Numbered from the stretch's first letter, positions 19,112 through 29,700 are shown. The stretch: 64,000 nucleotides of DNA from Haemophilus sp. C1 (GCF_001276515.1 NZ_LDVZ01000007.1:19090-83089); one strand, 5' to 3'. Notes: a model not told the origin generated them from the letters alone. Program-made: numbers and translations.

Positions 19112-19324
19112 TTATTTTGTGCTTGGAATTTTGAAACGGCTGTTGAAACGCTCAACACGACCACCAGTATCAACAACACGTTGTTTACCAGTATAGAATG
19201 GATGGCAGTTACCGCACACATCAAGATTGATGTCTTTGCCTAAAGTTGAACGTGTTTTGATCACATTACCGCAAGAACAAGTTGCAGTAATTTCTTTATA
19301 TTCTGGATGAATACCTTGTTTCAT
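19112..19324 (-). CDS. rpmE: 50S ribosomal protein L31 (zinc-binding form)
   Basis: A 70-residue ribosomal protein of the cysteine-containing type: C16-x-C18 (TCSCGN) and C37-x-x-C40 ([11 protein letters not shown]) coordinate zinc. It bridges the 30S and 50S subunits. This C+ form is normally the one expressed when zinc is ample, while a C- paralogue replaces it under zinc limitation. It is transcribed alone and diverges from mutY. Confidence 0.96.
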   Translation of the reverse strand: MKQGIHPEYKEITATCSCGNVIKTRSTLGKDINLDVCGNCHPFYTGKQRVVDTGGRVERFNSRFKIPSTK

Positions 19325-19500
19325 AGAAAAACCTCAAAATGAAGCCACGCCGCTATAGGAACTTTCTCCCCACACCGCGTGAGTGAATAATACGCCATAA
19401 TTGGCACCAAATAGGTTGCGAATTATACTGAAAAAACACAGATAAACAAGCTCTATTTTCGTGTAAAATCATCAGAATTTTTAACCGCACTTTTCTTTTT

Positions 19501-20637
19501 ATGTTAGCAAAATCCTCCATCAATGCGCCATTTGCCAAATCTGTTTTAGCTTGGTATGACAAGTTTGGGCGCAAGCATTTACCTTGGCAGCAAAATAAAA
19601 CGCTTTATGGTGTATGGCTTTCTGAAGTGATGTTACAGCAAACACAAGTTGCGACGGTAATCCCTTATTTTGAGCGGTTTATCAAAACATTTCCAAATAT
19701 CACCGCACTTGCCAATGCTTCACAAGATGAAGTGTTACATTTATGGACGGGCTTGGGCTATTATGCACGAGCGCGTAATTTACATAAAGCCGCTCAAAAA
19801 GTGCGGGATGAATTTAATGGAAATTTCCCAACAAATTTTGAGCAAGTTTGGGCATTATCTGGAGTGGGACGTTCGACTGCTGGTGCTATTTTATCTTCTG
19901 TTTTAAATCAGCCTTATCCAATTTTAGATGGTAATGTGAAACGTGTGTTGGCGCGTTATTTTGCTGTTGAGGGATGGAGTGGCGAGAAAAAAGTAGAAAA
20001 TCGTTTGTGGACATTAACGGAGCAAGTTACACCTACGGCGCGTGTGGCAGATTTTAATCAAGCAATGATGGACATTGGTGCAATGGTTTGCACGCGAACT
20101 AAGCCCAAATGCGATCTTTGTCCGTTAAATATAGATTGTTTGGCTTATAAAAATGCAAACTGGGAAAAATTTCCAGCTAAAAAACCTAAAAAAGCGATGC
20201 CAGAAAAAACTACCTATTTTTTAATTTTGTCGAAAAATGGCAAAGTATGTTTGGAACAGCGAGAAAACTCGGGATTATGGGGCGGATTATTTTGTTTTCC
20301 ACAATTTGAAGATAAAGCCTCGTTGCTTCGTTTTTTAGCCCAAGAAAAAGTCACGCATTATCAAGAATGGTCGAGTTTTCGACATACATTCAGCCATTTT
20401 CACTTAGATATTCATCCAATTTATGCTGAAATGGAAAGTACTTTATGCGTGGAGCAGGCTAATTTAGACTGGCGAAAAGTGGCGGAAAGTTCAAAAGAAT
20501 ACCAATCAAACCTATCAAGTGCGGTCAAATATTGGTATGATCCGCAAAATCCTGAATCGATCGGGCTGGCTCAGCCTGTGAAAAATCTTTTAATACAATT
20601 TGTAAGGAATCATTATGGCAAGAACAGTATTTTGTGA
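19501..20637 (+). CDS. mutY: A/G-specific adenine glycosylase
   Basis: A 378-residue base-excision repair enzyme removing A mispaired with 8-oxoG. The N-terminal HhH-GPD domain has [17 protein letters not shown] with the catalytic Glu, [14 protein letters not shown] (helix-hairpin-helix) and [15 protein letters not shown] with the catalytic Asp. A [4Fe-4S] cluster site follows ([17 protein letters not shown]). The C-terminal NUDIX-like domain (about 235-345) recognises 8-oxoG. The end overlaps yggX by 23 bases. Confidence 0.96.
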
Positions 20638-20887
20638 ATATCTCAAAAAAGAAGCGGAAGGCTTAGATTTTCAACTTTATCCAGGAGAGTTGGGGAAGCG
20701 TATTTTTGATTCAGTAAGTAAACAGGCTTGGGGCGAATGGATTAAGAAACAAACGATGCTTGTGAATGAAAAAAAACTCAATATGATGAATGCGGAACAC
20801 CGTAAATTGTTAGAGCAAGAAATGGTAAATTTTTTGTTTGAAGGTAAAGATGTTCATATTGAAGGTTATGTTCCACCATCAAATTAG
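20615..20887 (+). CDS. yggX: Probable Fe(2+)-trafficking protein
   Basis: A 90-residue protein of the YggX family starting [19 protein letters not shown] with the conserved Cys7. It is linked to protection of iron-sulfur clusters from oxidation. The overlap with mutY, itself an Fe-S enzyme, and the mutY-yggX-mltC order are conserved in gammaproteobacteria, which supports the assignment. Confidence 0.94.
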
Positions 20888-20901
20888 TTATCTATCCTAC
20901 A

Positions 20902-21975
20902 ATGAAAAAATATTTATTATTGGCATTGTTGCCTTTTTTATATGCTTGTAGTAACTCACCGAATCAAGGTATTAACTATGATGAAGCCTTTGCTAAAGAC
21001 ACGCAAGGGTTAGATATTCTCACAGGACAATTCTCGCATAATATTGACCGCATTTGGGGCGTAAATGAATTGTTAGTGGCTAGTCGAAAAGATTACGTGA
21101 AATATACAGATTCTTTTTATACGCGTAGTCATGTGAGTTTTGATGAAGGTAATATCGTTATTGAAACCCAGCAAGATCTAAATCGTTTACATAATGCGAT
21201 TGTTCATACCTTATTAATGGGAGCCGATGCAAAAGGCATTGATTTATTTGCATCTGGAGATGTGCCGATTAGCTCTCGCCCATTCCTTTTAGGACAGGTT
21301 GTGGATCATCAAGGGCAACAAATTGCTAATCAAGTTATCGCAAGTAATTTCGCAACTTACTTGATTCAAAATAAATTACAAACTCGTCGATTACAAAACG
21401 GGCATACCGTGCAATTTGTTGCTATTCCAATGATTGCAAATCACGTAGAAGTGCGTGCACAGAAATATTTACCATTGGTTCGTAAAGCAGCACAACGTTA
21501 TGGCATCGATGAAAGTTTGATCTTAGGTATTATGCAAACAGAATCAAGTTTTAACCCATATGCGATTAGCTACGCAAATGCCATTGGTTTAATGCAAGTA
21601 GTACCTCACACCGCTGGTCGAGATGTGTTTACAATGAAAGGCAAAGGTGGACAGCCATCTACGCGCTATTTATATGATCCTGCGAATAATATTGATGCTG
21701 GCGTGTCTTATTTGTGGATTTTGCAAAATCAATATTTAGATGGAATTACGAATCCAACCTCAAAACGTTTTGCAATGATTTCTGCTTATAATAGTGGTGC
21801 TGGTGCTGTATTGCGTGTTTTTGATAATGATAAGGATATGGCGATTTACAAAATTAACCAAATGTATCCAGAGCAAGTTTATCGCATTCTAACGACTGCT
21901 CACCCATCATCACAAGCTCGTAACTATTTGTTGAAAGTGGATAAAGCACAGAAAAAATTCCGTGTAAGACGATAG
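20902..21975 (+). CDS. mltC: Membrane-bound lytic murein transglycosylase C
   Basis: A 357-residue outer-membrane lipoprotein. The signal ends in the lipobox LLPFLYAC. The C-terminal soluble lytic transglycosylase domain has the catalytic Glu in [14 protein letters not shown], then [11 protein letters not shown] and [12 protein letters not shown]. It cuts murein glycan strands to give 1,6-anhydro-MurNAc ends, the substrate family that AnmK later recycles. It follows yggX by 14 bases. Confidence 0.95.
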   Translation: MKKYLLLALLPFLYACSNSPNQGINYDEAFAKDTQGLDILTGQFSHNIDRIWGVNELLVASRKDYVKYTDSFYTRSHVSFDEGNIVIETQQDLNRLHNAIVHTLLMGADAKGIDLFASGDVPISSRPFLLGQVVDHQGQQIANQVIASNFATYLIQNKLQTRRLQNGHTVQFVAIPMIANHVEVRAQKYLPLVRKAAQRYGIDESLILGIMQTESSFNPYAISYANAIGLMQVVPHTAGRDVFTMKGKGGQPSTRYLYDPANNIDAGVSYLWILQNQYLDGITNPTSKRFAMISAYNSGAGAVLRVFDNDKDMAIYKINQMYPEQVYRILTTAHPSSQARNYLLKVDKAQKKFRVRR

Positions 21976-21995
21976 TTGGGTTTTTTCAGATAATT

Positions 21996-22032
21996 AAAAA
22001 TGTTCGTTGGAAAATACCATCGAGCATTTTTT
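21996..22032 (+). terminator. Terminator after mltC
   Basis: AAAAATGTTCG pairs with CGAGCATTTTT (one G-T pair), with TGG/CCA pairing further in, and ends in six T. Confidence 0.75.
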
Positions 22033-22145
22033 ATAATAAGTGCGGTTTATTTTGAAATAATTTTATTATTTCGTTGTTTTAATAAACATATTGATGATTA
22101 ACTATTCAAACACAACGTTTTTTTGTATTTTTTTAAATTTAGGTG

Positions 22146-22174
22146 TTGACCGAATCCCGAAAAAATAGTTTAAT
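22146..22174 (+). promoter_or_regulatory. Strong promoter of the tRNA-Phe/tRNA-Asn unit
   Basis: TTGACC (22146-22151) and TTTAAT (22169-22174) are separated by 17 bases and followed by a GC-rich discriminator (ACGCTCCG). That is the pattern of stringently controlled stable-RNA promoters. Transcription would start about 35 bases before tRNA-Phe. Confidence 0.75.
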
Positions 22175-22210
22175 ACGCTCCGTTGTCAGGCAGTAGCCAA
22201 TAACGATAAC

Positions 22211-22286
22211 GCCTCGATAGCTCAGTCGGTAGAGCAGGGGATTGAAAATCCCCGTGTCGGTGGTTCGATTCCGCCTCGAGGCACCA
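22211..22286 (+). tRNA. tRNA-Phe (GAA)
   Basis: A 76-base cloverleaf with anticodon GAA at 22244-22246 in the loop TTGAAAA on a GGGGA/TCCCC stem. The acceptor GCCTCGA pairs with TCGAGGC and CCA is encoded. It matches bacterial tRNA-Phe closely. Confidence 0.97.
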
Positions 22287-22288
22287 TT

Positions 22289-22364
22289 TCCTCCTTAGTT
22301 CAGTCGGTAGAACGGTGGACTGTTAATCCATATGTCGCAGGTTCGAGTCCCGCAGGAGGAGCCA
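22289..22364 (+). tRNA. tRNA-Asn (GTT)
   Basis: A 76-base cloverleaf with anticodon GTT at 22322-22324. The acceptor TCCTCCT pairs with AGGAGGA and CCA is encoded. It lies two bases after tRNA-Phe and is cotranscribed with it. The decayed integrase remnant lies about 420 bases downstream. Confidence 0.97.
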
Positions 22365-22372
22365 AATTCAGA

Positions 22373-22402
22373 AAAGCCGCTAAATAAATTTAGCGGCTTT
22401 TT
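22373..22402 (+). terminator. Terminator of the tRNA unit
   Basis: AAAGCCGCTAAA pairs with TTTAGCGGCTTT around a short loop and is followed by T residues. Confidence 0.9.
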
Positions 22403-23453
22403 GCTATCTCTTATTCTAGCACATAAATCATTTCCCCATTTAAAACGGAAGTTATTAAGCATCAGAATTAATTCTCTTTTTTCCCATCCCTTTGTTTTTT
22501 ATCTTCTTTCTTTTGTATTTTCATTAATGCTTTGAATCAGTAAAGAAAAACGTTCATATGAACTTTGTGTACCTTTATAAGGATTAGATCTTGTTATAGA
22601 AGTGATAATTTCTTTGATATGTTGTACAGCTTGTAATAATGAAATAAGGCCTTTAGATGGCATTCAAGGAAAACTCTTTGCTATATCTAATAATCAGGTA
22701 TTATCTCCTATAGTTTGCTGTTTTTGATATTGAATCCTGGAGATCGTATTGTGATGGAATATGAGACGAGAAATGAGATAAATCCTATATAGATAAAACA
22801 AAACCCCGCGATAATTCTGGATAATCGTCTAAGGCTATTTTTGTTCTTTTCCCTGTGAATAGTCTAGTGTATTTGAATCGCCAGCTTTTAGAACCGCTAG
22901 GTAAGATTAGCAGCAATAAACCCTTACCATCAGATAGAGTATATTCTTTCTCTTTTGGTTTGACGTTTTTAATTTCAGTCGGTGATAAAGGTTTTACTAT
23001 TCTAGCTATTTTGTAATTACACGGATAAGGTTTTCGTAACCATTATAAGTTTTGGTTACTAAAATTTGCGATTAAAAACTGTCCTTTTTGCTTACGCTCT
23101 TCTATTCAGAAACATGGCAGACAAAATAATCTTCAACTCTATATTCGATGATATTTAGAAAAAGCCACTAAAAATATATGAATGGAAGAAAAAACATCAT
23201 GCATTTTTAAATGAACGTTCAAAGATGTCAAATGAGAAAGGGAAATATCTTTATAAGCATGGAAGTGTAAGAGGTGAGATGGCAAGTATAAAGCGATATT
23301 ACGAAGATATTTTTACTTATGAGAAATATACAGAATTACATATTGAAAAAACTACAAATAGGATATAAGGTTCATTTAAGGAGCGTAAGGATAAATTACG
23401 CCCTCATAGTGGTTTAACGAGAAATCATAAGATCTTATTTATACAGGATTTTT
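22403..23453. mobile_element. Gene-free kilobase with remnants of an integrative element
   Basis: No intact gene is present. The stretch holds an integrase N-terminal remnant (22785-23009, minus) and a transposase C-terminal remnant (23159-23461, plus). There is also a 54-codon frame of unknown meaning at 22499-22663 on the minus strand, starting MPSKGLISLLQAVQ. Location just after tRNA-Asn suggests that an island once used one of these tRNA genes. I found no second copy of either tRNA 3' end in the stretch, so its boundaries are not defined. Confidence 0.6.
22785..23009 (-). pseudogene. Tyrosine recombinase (integrase) N-terminal remnant
   Basis: Seventy-four open codons read IARIVKPLSPTEIKNVKP, then EYTLSDGKGLLLLILPSGSK, SWRFKYTRLFTGKRTKIAL and YPELS. 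This is the arm-binding (DUF4102) domain of P4-type island integrases, which usually starts MARIVKPL. The initiator codon has become ATA (23007-23009), and homology stops at a TAG soon after YPELS, with the whole catalytic domain missing. The gene reads toward the two tRNA genes. Confidence 0.8.
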
Positions 23454-23461
23454 TTAATTAA
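23159..23461 (+). pseudogene. Transposase C-terminal remnant
   Basis: One frame runs from after a stop at 23156 to 23461 with a single internal TAA at 23366-23368. Around it the sequence reads KTTNRI-stop-GSFKERKDKLRP then HSGLTRNHKILFIQDFFN. The pattern N-x-x-E-G-x-F...L-x-x-H-x-G-L...FI-x-x-FF is that of DDE transposase C-termini, with the expected Glu codon GAA turned into TAA. The specific IS family is not certain. Its end overlaps the end of dsbB tail to tail. Confidence 0.55.
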
Positions 23462-23987
23462 ATATTCTTCTTTGTTTCCGTGTTTTGACTACTTGCACTA
23501 TTAATAATAAGGCAAGAATTATCACATATACTGCAAAAATAAATACCAACCATTGCACCATTGTCACACCGAATAATGACCATTGACTTTCATTACAAGA
23601 GCCAGTCGGGCTAAACATAAATGGAAACCATTGGTGAAACGGTAAAGTTTCAGGAAAGTTTGGAATAAATTCACATTGTTTCCAAGGGGCTGGATTCATT
23701 TGTAAATCAAGATGACGGAATGAATCCAATAATCCCTTAATGCCACTGAATAAGCCTAATGCCAAAGCGATTAATCGAATGATTAAAGTGCGAGGTTGAA
23801 GTAAACCTATAATGCCCGCAATAAATAATCCAATCATAGCTAAACGTTCATACACACAAAGTACACAAGGTTGTAGTCCCATTCCATATTGGAAGTAAAG
23901 TGCGGTAGATTCTAGTGCTAAACTTGAGAATGCCAGCAGAAACCATGCAGAACGTTTTTCAGAAAATTGTTTTAAAAGTGCGAGCAT
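23454..23987 (-). CDS. dsbB: Disulfide bond formation protein B
   Basis: A 177-residue inner-membrane protein with four membrane segments that reoxidises DsbA and passes electrons to quinone. The first redox pair is LQPCVLCVYER (periplasmic loop 1). The second loop carries the other two cysteines (KQCEFIPNF and GSCNE). It is preceded by nhaB at 14 bases, so both are likely on one transcript. The end borders the decayed element to its left. Confidence 0.95.
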   Translation of the reverse strand: MLALLKQFSEKRSAWFLLAFSSLALESTALYFQYGMGLQPCVLCVYERLAMIGLFIAGIIGLLQPRTLIIRLIALALGLFSGIKGLLDSFRHLDLQMNPAPWKQCEFIPNFPETLPFHQWFPFMFSPTGSCNESQWSLFGVTMVQWLVFIFAVYVIILALLLIVQVVKTRKQRRIFN

Positions 23988-24001
23988 TTTTTCTCCTTAA
24001 C

Positions 24002-25546
24002 TTAAATTGGAAAAATTAAACCTAAGTTTGCTAGCCAAATAGTAGCAGCTGGTAAGATAAATTCAATAGCCAGTAACCCAATGATCGAAAGTACAATCGT
24101 GTAAGGTAAAGCCATATAAACCATTCTTCCGTAAGAAAGACGAATTAATGGTGCTAGTGAAGAGGTCAATAAGAATAAGAATGCTGCTTGCCCATTTGGC
24201 GTTGCCACTGACGGCAAGTTTGTCCCTGTATTGATTGCAACAGAGAGCAATTCAAATTGGTGCGGTGCAATTACTCCATTAGTCAGTGCAGCTTTGGCTT
24301 CATTGATGTAAACCGTGGCGACGAATACATTATCAGAAATAGAAGAAAGCAAGCCGTTAAATACATAGAATAAGGCAAGTTGTGTATTTTCTTCCGCAGA
24401 AAGAACGAAGTGAATAATTGGTGAAAAAAGTTTTTGATCGATAATTACCGCAACGACTGAAAAAAATACGACGAGCAACGCAGTGAAAGGTAAGGATTCC
24501 TGGAATGCTTTACCGATAGTATGTTCGTCAGTCACACCCGTGAATGCAGTGGCAAAAATGATGATACTTAAACCAATTAAGCCTACCGCCGCGAGATGGA
24601 AGGCTAATCCAAGAATTAACCAAATCGCGATTAACGCTTGCACACCTAATTTAATTTTGTCTTGTTTAGACATTTTCTCTGAATTAGTGCGGTCTAAATC
24701 TGACAAGATTTTCCATACATCTTCAGGTAATTTTTCACCATAACCGAATAATTTGAATTTTTCTACTAAGAAACAGGTGAGTAGCCCACAGATAAATACT
24801 GGAATGGTCACTGGAGACATACGGAAGAAAAATTCAATGAAGTTCCATTTCGCTTGTTCGGCAATGATTAAGTTTTGTGGTTCACCCACCATCGTCATTA
24901 CACCACCAAGTGCTGTACCGACGCCAGCGTGCATCATCAAACTACGTAAGAATGAACGGAATTTTTCCAAGGTTTCGTGGTGTTGTGTCGCAATTTTTCT
25001 ATCATCAGCAATATCAACGGCATCAATTAAATTATTACCCGATGCGACTTTATGATAAACACCATAGAATCCCATTGCTACGCTAATAATTACGGCAACA
25101 ACAGTTAATGCATCAAGAAAAGCAGATAAAAAAGCTGCACTAAAGCAGAATGCAAGGGAGAGTGTAATTTTTGAACGAATTTTGACAAGTAATTTCGTGA
25201 ATACGTAAAGAAGTAATTGTTTCATAAAGAAAATACCTGCCACCATAAACATCAGTAACAGGATCACTTCAAAGTTTGCCATAATTTCCGTTTTTACGTG
25301 TTCTACATTTGTCATCCCGATAATAATGGCTTCAATAGCTAGTAAGCCACCTGGTTGCAAAGGATAGCATTTTAATGCCATTGCTAGCGTAAAAATAAAT
25401 TCTGCAACGAGTAACCAACCCGCAATAAAAGGGCTGACTAAAAAGAAAATAATAGGATTAATAATAAGAAAAACCACAATGGCGAGCTTATACCATTCTG
25501 GACTCGCCCCAAGAAAGTTTTTCATAAAAGCTTGTGTGTTTGTCAT
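24002..25546 (-). CDS. nhaB: Na+/H+ antiporter NhaB
   Basis: An inner-membrane sodium/proton antiporter of about 12 hydrophobic segments. The start [18 protein letters not shown] at 25546 gives 514 residues, matching the family. GGAG lies 6 bases upstream, and ATGs further up (25558, 25570) are less well placed. [20 protein letters not shown] and [18 protein letters not shown] are family segments. It diverges from fadR, the same gene pair arrangement as in Escherichia coli. Confidence 0.94.
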   Translation of the reverse strand: MTNTQAFMKNFLGASPEWYKLAIVVFLIINPIIFFLVSPFIAGWLLVAEFIFTLAMALKCYPLQPGGLLAIEAIIIGMTNVEHVKTEIMANFEVILLLMFMVAGIFFMKQLLLYVFTKLLVKIRSKITLSLAFCFSAAFLSAFLDALTVVAVIISVAMGFYGVYHKVASGNNLIDAVDIADDRKIATQHHETLEKFRSFLRSLMMHAGVGTALGGVMTMVGEPQNLIIAEQAKWNFIEFFFRMSPVTIPVFICGLLTCFLVEKFKLFGYGEKLPEDVWKILSDLDRTNSEKMSKQDKIKLGVQALIAIWLILGLAFHLAAVGLIGLSIIIFATAFTGVTDEHTIGKAFQESLPFTALLVVFFSVVAVIIDQKLFSPIIHFVLSAEENTQLALFYVFNGLLSSISDNVFVATVYINEAKAALTNGVIAPHQFELLSVAINTGTNLPSVATPNGQAAFLFLLTSSLAPLIRLSYGRMVYMALPYTIVLSIIGLLAIEFILPAATIWLANLGLIFPI

Positions 25547-25670
25547 AGATAACTCCATTATTTTTATCACGTGAACATTGTAATATATCCCCCTTTAAAG
25601 GATAATAAAAACTGAGTAATTTTTTTATAAAATTGCATTTTTTTTGATTTTTATCTGATTTTTAATTGTA

Positions 25671-26396
25671 ATGCAAAACGATAACGATATTTTAAAAGCC
25701 CAAAGTCCAGCAGCCTTAGCAGAAGAATATATTGTCAAAAGCATTTGGCAAGATGTTTTTCCCGCGGGCAGTAATTTACCATCAGAACGTGATTTAGCCG
25801 ATAAGATCGGAGTGACTCGCACCACTTTGCGTGAAGTTTTACAACGTTTAGCTCGTGATGGTTGGCTGACTATTCAGCACGGCAAACCAACAAAAGTAAA
25901 TAATATCTGGGATACGGCAGGGCCGAATATTATTGAAACACTCATCGGTTTAGATATGCAGTCAGCACCTTTGATCATTGACAATATGTTGTCTTTACGC
26001 AGTAAAATGTCTGAATCTTATATTTATGAGGCAGTAAAAAATTCTCCAGAGCAATCTGCCGCACTTTTTGATGAATTAGATCAATTACAAAATACGGCGC
26101 AAGATTACACAGAATTTGATTACAAATTATTTCGTCAATTTACCGTAGTGGCTAACAAACCCTTTTATCGTTTAATTTTTAATAGTTTGAAAGGGGTTTA
26201 CCAACGAATTGGTTTTTTATTTTTTAAAGAAGAAAAACACCGAGAACTTACAAAAACATTCTATTTAGAAATGCAACAAATTTGCCTTGCCGGCAATGCT
26301 GATGCGGTAGTGGATTGTATTCGTAAACATAATTTGCGTTCTTCAACTTATTGGAAAGCTATTCTAGAGCGATTGCCGCAGAACCTTTCGGATTAA
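25671..26396 (+). CDS. fadR: Fatty acid metabolism regulator FadR
   Basis: A 241-residue GntR-family regulator. The N-terminal winged helix has SNLPSERDLADKIGVTRTTL and VLQRLARDGWLTIQHGKPTK. The C-terminal alpha-helical domain binds long-chain acyl-CoA, which releases the protein from DNA. In enterobacteria it represses fatty acid degradation and activates fabA/fabB. The gene diverges from nhaB and is followed by an uptake-signal dyad terminator. Confidence 0.94.
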   Translation: MQNDNDILKAQSPAALAEEYIVKSIWQDVFPAGSNLPSERDLADKIGVTRTTLREVLQRLARDGWLTIQHGKPTKVNNIWDTAGPNIIETLIGLDMQSAPLIIDNMLSLRSKMSESYIYEAVKNSPEQSAALFDELDQLQNTAQDYTEFDYKLFRQFTVVANKPFYRLIFNSLKGVYQRIGFLFFKEEKHRELTKTFYLEMQQICLAGNADAVVDCIRKHNLRSSTYWKAILERLPQNLSD

Positions 26397-26406
26397 TTTC
26401 AACATC

Positions 26407-26437
26407 AAAAGTGCGGTGAATTTTAACCGCACTTTTT
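26407..26437 (+). terminator. Uptake-signal dyad acting as terminator after fadR
   Basis: AAAAGTGCGGT and ACCGCACTTTTT form an 11-bp stem around TGAATTTTA with a trailing T run. Paired uptake signals used as terminators are characteristic of Haemophilus. Confidence 0.88.
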
Positions 26438-26457
26438 CATTAATATAGATAAACATT

Positions 26458-27195
26458 ATGCGCATACCAAGAATTTATCATCCTGAATCCCTTAAAAATC
26501 AAACTCAATGTCAGCTTTCAGAAGACGCAGCAAACCATGTAGGACGCGTGTTAAGAATGACAGAAGGCGAACAAATCGAGCTTTTTGATGGTTCTAATCA
26601 TATTTATCCAGCCAAGATTATTGAGTCAAATAAAAAAGCGGTAAAGGTAGCGATTTTGGGGCGTGAGTTTGCGGATAAAGAATCCAATTTAAAAATTCAT
26701 TTGGGACAAGTGATTTCTCGCGGAGAGCGAATGGAATTTACCATTCAAAAATCGGTAGAATTGGGTGTGAATGTGATTACGCCATTATGGTCAGAACGCT
26801 GTGGCGTAAAGCTTGATGGCGAACGCATGGATAAAAAAATCCAACAATGGCAAAAAATTGCGATTGCTGCTTGTGAACAGTGTGGCCGTAATATTGTGCC
26901 AGAGATTCGTCCACTGATGAAATTGCAAGATTGGTGTGCAGAAAATGACGGCGCGCTAAAATTGAATTTGCATCCACGTGCGCAATATTCTATTAAAACG
27001 TTACCGAATATTCCCGTTGAAGGCGTTCGCTTATTAATTGGCTCAGAAGGTGGATTATCTGCACAAGAAATTGCACAAACTGAACAGCAAGGATTTACTG
27101 AAATTTTATTAGGAAAGCGTGTTTTGCGTACTGAAACTGCATCGCTTGCGGCGATCAGTGCACTACAAATTTGTTTTGGAGATTTAGGTGAATGA
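26458..27195 (+). CDS. rsmE: 16S rRNA (uracil1498-N3)-methyltransferase
   Basis: A 245-residue SPOUT-class methyltransferase that modifies U1498 of 16S rRNA. The N-terminal PUA-like domain starts [10 protein letters not shown]. The trefoil-knot SAM site is [14 protein letters not shown] and [16 protein letters not shown]. Its TGA overlaps the ATG of yqgE. rsmE, yqgE and ruvX are fused by overlapping stops and starts into one operon. Confidence 0.95.
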   Translation: MRIPRIYHPESLKNQTQCQLSEDAANHVGRVLRMTEGEQIELFDGSNHIYPAKIIESNKKAVKVAILGREFADKESNLKIHLGQVISRGERMEFTIQKSVELGVNVITPLWSERCGVKLDGERMDKKIQQWQKIAIAACEQCGRNIVPEIRPLMKLQDWCAENDGALKLNLHPRAQYSIKTLPNIPVEGVRLLIGSEGGLSAQEIAQTEQQGFTEILLGKRVLRTETASLAAISALQICFGDLGE

Positions 27196-27752
27196 TGGAG
27201 TTACAAGGGAAATTTTTGATCGCGATGCCACACTTAGATGATTATTTTAATCGTACAGTGGTGTTTATGTGCGAGCATAATGAGCAAGGCTCGATGGGGT
27301 TAGTGATTAATCAGCCCACAGATTTAAGCATTGCGGAACTTTATTCAAAACTCAATTTTATGATGAAAAATGACCGCACTTTTAGCAATGAAATGGTAGT
27401 TGCAGGTGGCCCTATGCATAGCGAAAGAGGTTTTATTCTACATAAGAATACACCTAATGAATTTCAGCATACTTATAAAATTACGGATGATCTTTCAATG
27501 ACAACCTCTGCTGATGTGATAGAGACGCTAGGTTCTGAACTTGCACCAGAAAAATATCTTATCGCGCTTGGATGCTCTAGCTGGGAGGCTGGGCAATTAG
27601 AAAAAGAAATCACTGATAATGCTTGGTTAGTCGCGACTGCGAACGATCAGATTTTATTTGATATGCCTTATGATGAGCGCTATGTTGCGGCGAATCAATT
27701 GCTTGGTATTCACCCACATAATTTTGTGTTTGCACAAGTGGGGCATAGCTAA
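27192..27752 (+). CDS. yqgE: UPF0301 family protein YqgE
   Basis: A 186-residue cytosolic protein of the UPF0301/DUF179 family ([49 protein letters not shown]). The biochemical role is not established. The constant pairing with ruvX is the main clue. Its stop and the ruvX start share TAATG, which implies coupled translation. Confidence 0.93.
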   Translation: MMELQGKFLIAMPHLDDYFNRTVVFMCEHNEQGSMGLVINQPTDLSIAELYSKLNFMMKNDRTFSNEMVVAGGPMHSERGFILHKNTPNEFQHTYKITDDLSMTTSADVIETLGSELAPEKYLIALGCSSWEAGQLEKEITDNAWLVATANDQILFDMPYDERYVAANQLLGIHPHNFVFAQVGHS

Positions 27753-28177
27753 TGGGGATTACTGCACTTGCTTTTGATTTTGGTACCAAAAGTATTGGCT
27801 GTGCTGTAGGACAAAGTATTACTGGCACAGCACAAGCCTTGCCTGCTTTTAAGGCACAAGATGGTATTCCAAACTGGGATGCAATTGAAAAATGCTTGAA
27901 AGAATGGAAACCAGATATTGTCGTTGTTGGTTTGCCTTTAAATATGGACGGAACAGAACAAGAGCTGACTTTGCGTGCTCGTAAATTTGCAAATCGTTTA
28001 CAAGGTCGTTTTGGTGTTAATGTTCAGTTGCAAGATGAACGTCTAACAACAACGGAGGCACGCAGTGAAATTTTTGACAGAGGCGGTTTTCGTGCCTTAA
28101 AAAAAGGCAAGGTAGATGGGATCTCTGCTTGTTTGATTCTAGAAAGTTGGTTTGAGGTCACAGAATATTCTGAATAA
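27752..28177 (+). CDS. ruvX: Holliday junction resolvase-like protein RuvX/YqgF
   Basis: A 141-residue RNase H-fold protein ([43 protein letters not shown]). YqgF proteins take part in maturation of the 16S rRNA 5' end and have been proposed as Holliday junction nucleases. The acidic active-site residues are all present (Asp in FDFGTK, Glu after QDERL, C-terminal Asp in GKVDGISA). It is the last gene of the rsmE operon. Confidence 0.94.
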   Translation: MGITALAFDFGTKSIGCAVGQSITGTAQALPAFKAQDGIPNWDAIEKCLKEWKPDIVVVGLPLNMDGTEQELTLRARKFANRLQGRFGVNVQLQDERLTTTEARSEIFDRGGFRALKKGKVDGISACLILESWFEVTEYSE

Positions 28178-28206
28178 AAAAAAGCCCTTTCAAAAGTTGA
28201 AAGGGC
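28178..28206 (-). terminator. Terminator downstream of trhP
   Basis: GCCCTTTCAA pairs with TTGAAAGGGC. The long T run follows on the minus strand, so it mainly serves the leftward trhP transcript. It also lies just after ruvX. Confidence 0.8.
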
Positions 28207-28320
28207 AAAAATATTTGGAGTCATACTATGAGTTGTTGAATTAACAAATCAGGTATGTGGCGTATTATAATAATAAAATACAAAAATGCAACATTTTTTT
28301 AACAAATAATTTTTTGTCAT

Positions 28321-29700
28321 TTAATTATGTGGATTTCTTGTATTGCTATTGACTAAATTACGCATTAATAAGGCGTAGTCTAAGTCGATATCTTGTGGTA
28401 CGTCTAAGAACACAAAATGCCCATCACCTAGTGCTGCATCAACCTCTTCATTTTTACGATTTAGCATTTTTTCAATTTTGAAATTGATATTACCCTGAGG
28501 TGTCATCATTTCCACTTCATCACCAAGCAAGAATTTATTTTTCACCGCCACTTCAGCCATACCTTGCTCGTTACGTTTACCGGTAAATTCACCGACAAAT
28601 TGTTGGCGTTCAGAAATAGAGTAGCCGTATTCGTAATTTTGGTATTCATCGTGCGTATGACGACGTAAGAAACCTTCGGTATAACCACGATGAGCAAGGG
28701 ATTCCAGCGTATCCATTAAGCTTTCATCAAATGGTTTGCCCTCTGCCGCATCATCAATAGCTTTGCGGTAAACTTGAGCGGTTCTTGCGCAATAATAGAA
28801 TGATTTAGTACGGCCTTCGATTTTTAAAGAATGCACACCAAGTGCGGTCAATTTTTCCACGTGTTGTACTGCACGCAGATCTTTTGAGTTCATAAAGTAA
28901 GTGCCGTGCTCATCTTCAAATGCCGTCATTTGCTCGTCTGGCTTTTGTGATTCGGTGTAAAGGAAGACTTTATCTGTTACCGCACCTTCGCCTAAGGTTG
29001 GTGCGACATTTTTCACTTCGATTTGTTGAGCAGGATCGATTTTAGGCACGATGTTGCCCACTTCATCCGTCGTGCCTTCTTCCATTTTGTATTCCCAACG
29101 GCAAGCATTAGTGCAAGTACCTTGGTTTGGGTCGCGTTTGTTGATATAACCAGAAAGTAAGCAGCGGCCAGAATACGCCATACATAATGCACCGTGTACG
29201 AAAATTTCGAGTTCGATATCTGGCACGTGTTGGCGAATTTCAGCAATTTCATCTATTGAAAGTTCGCGAGATAAAATAACACGAGTTAATCCCATTTGTT
29301 TCCAGAATTTAACCGTTGCCCAGTTTACCGCATTCGCTTGTACAGAAAGATGAATATCAATATCTGGGAAATTTTCACGCACCAACATAATTAAGCCTGG
29401 ATCAGACATAATTAAAGCATCTGGTTTCATATCGATCACAGGTTGTAAATCTTTAATAAAAGTTTTGAGTTTGGAATTATGCGGTGCAATGTTTACCACC
29501 ACATAGAATTTTTTGCCAAGGGAATGGGCTTCATCGATCCCGATTTTTAAATTGGCGTGATTAAATTCATTGTTACGTACACGTAAGCTATAACGAGGTT
29601 GTCCTGCATAAACGGCATCTGCGCCATACGCAAAGGCGTAGCGCATATTTTTGAGAGAGCCGGCAGGGGAAAGTAATTCTGGTTTGAATTGGGTTGTCAT
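28321..29700 (-). CDS. trhP: tRNA 5-hydroxyuridine modification protein TrhP (U32 family)
   Basis: A 459-residue U32-peptidase-family protein, formerly YegQ. The family motif ELEIFVHGALCMAYSGRC is followed by GTCTNACRW, giving four cysteines that likely bind an Fe-S cluster. TrhP makes 5-hydroxyuridine at position 34 of tRNAs from prephenate-linked chemistry. Despite the family name no peptidase role is needed. It is monocistronic, with an uptake signal inside the gene. Confidence 0.92.
   Translation of the reverse strand: MTTQFKPELLSPAGSLKNMRYAFAYGADAVYAGQPRYSLRVRNNEFNHANLKIGIDEAHSLGKKFYVVVNIAPHNSKLKTFIKDLQPVIDMKPDALIMSDPGLIMLVRENFPDIDIHLSVQANAVNWATVKFWKQMGLTRVILSRELSIDEIAEIRQHVPDIELEIFVHGALCMAYSGRCLLSGYINKRDPNQGTCTNACRWEYKMEEGTTDEVGNIVPKIDPAQQIEVKNVAPTLGEGAVTDKVFLYTESQKPDEQMTAFEDEHGTYFMNSKDLRAVQHVEKLTALGVHSLKIEGRTKSFYYCARTAQVYRKAIDDAAEGKPFDESLMDTLESLAHRGYTEGFLRRHTHDEYQNYEYGYSISERQQFVGEFTGKRNEQGMAEVAVKNKFLLGDEVEMMTPQGNINFKIEKMLNRKNEEVDAALGDGHFVFLDVPQDIDLDYALLMRNLVNSNTRNPHN

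Noticed and set aside
22332..22535. 67-codon frame covering the end of tRNA-Asn and its terminator
   Set aside because: It overlaps a confident tRNA gene and terminator and has no ribosome site or recognisable protein features.
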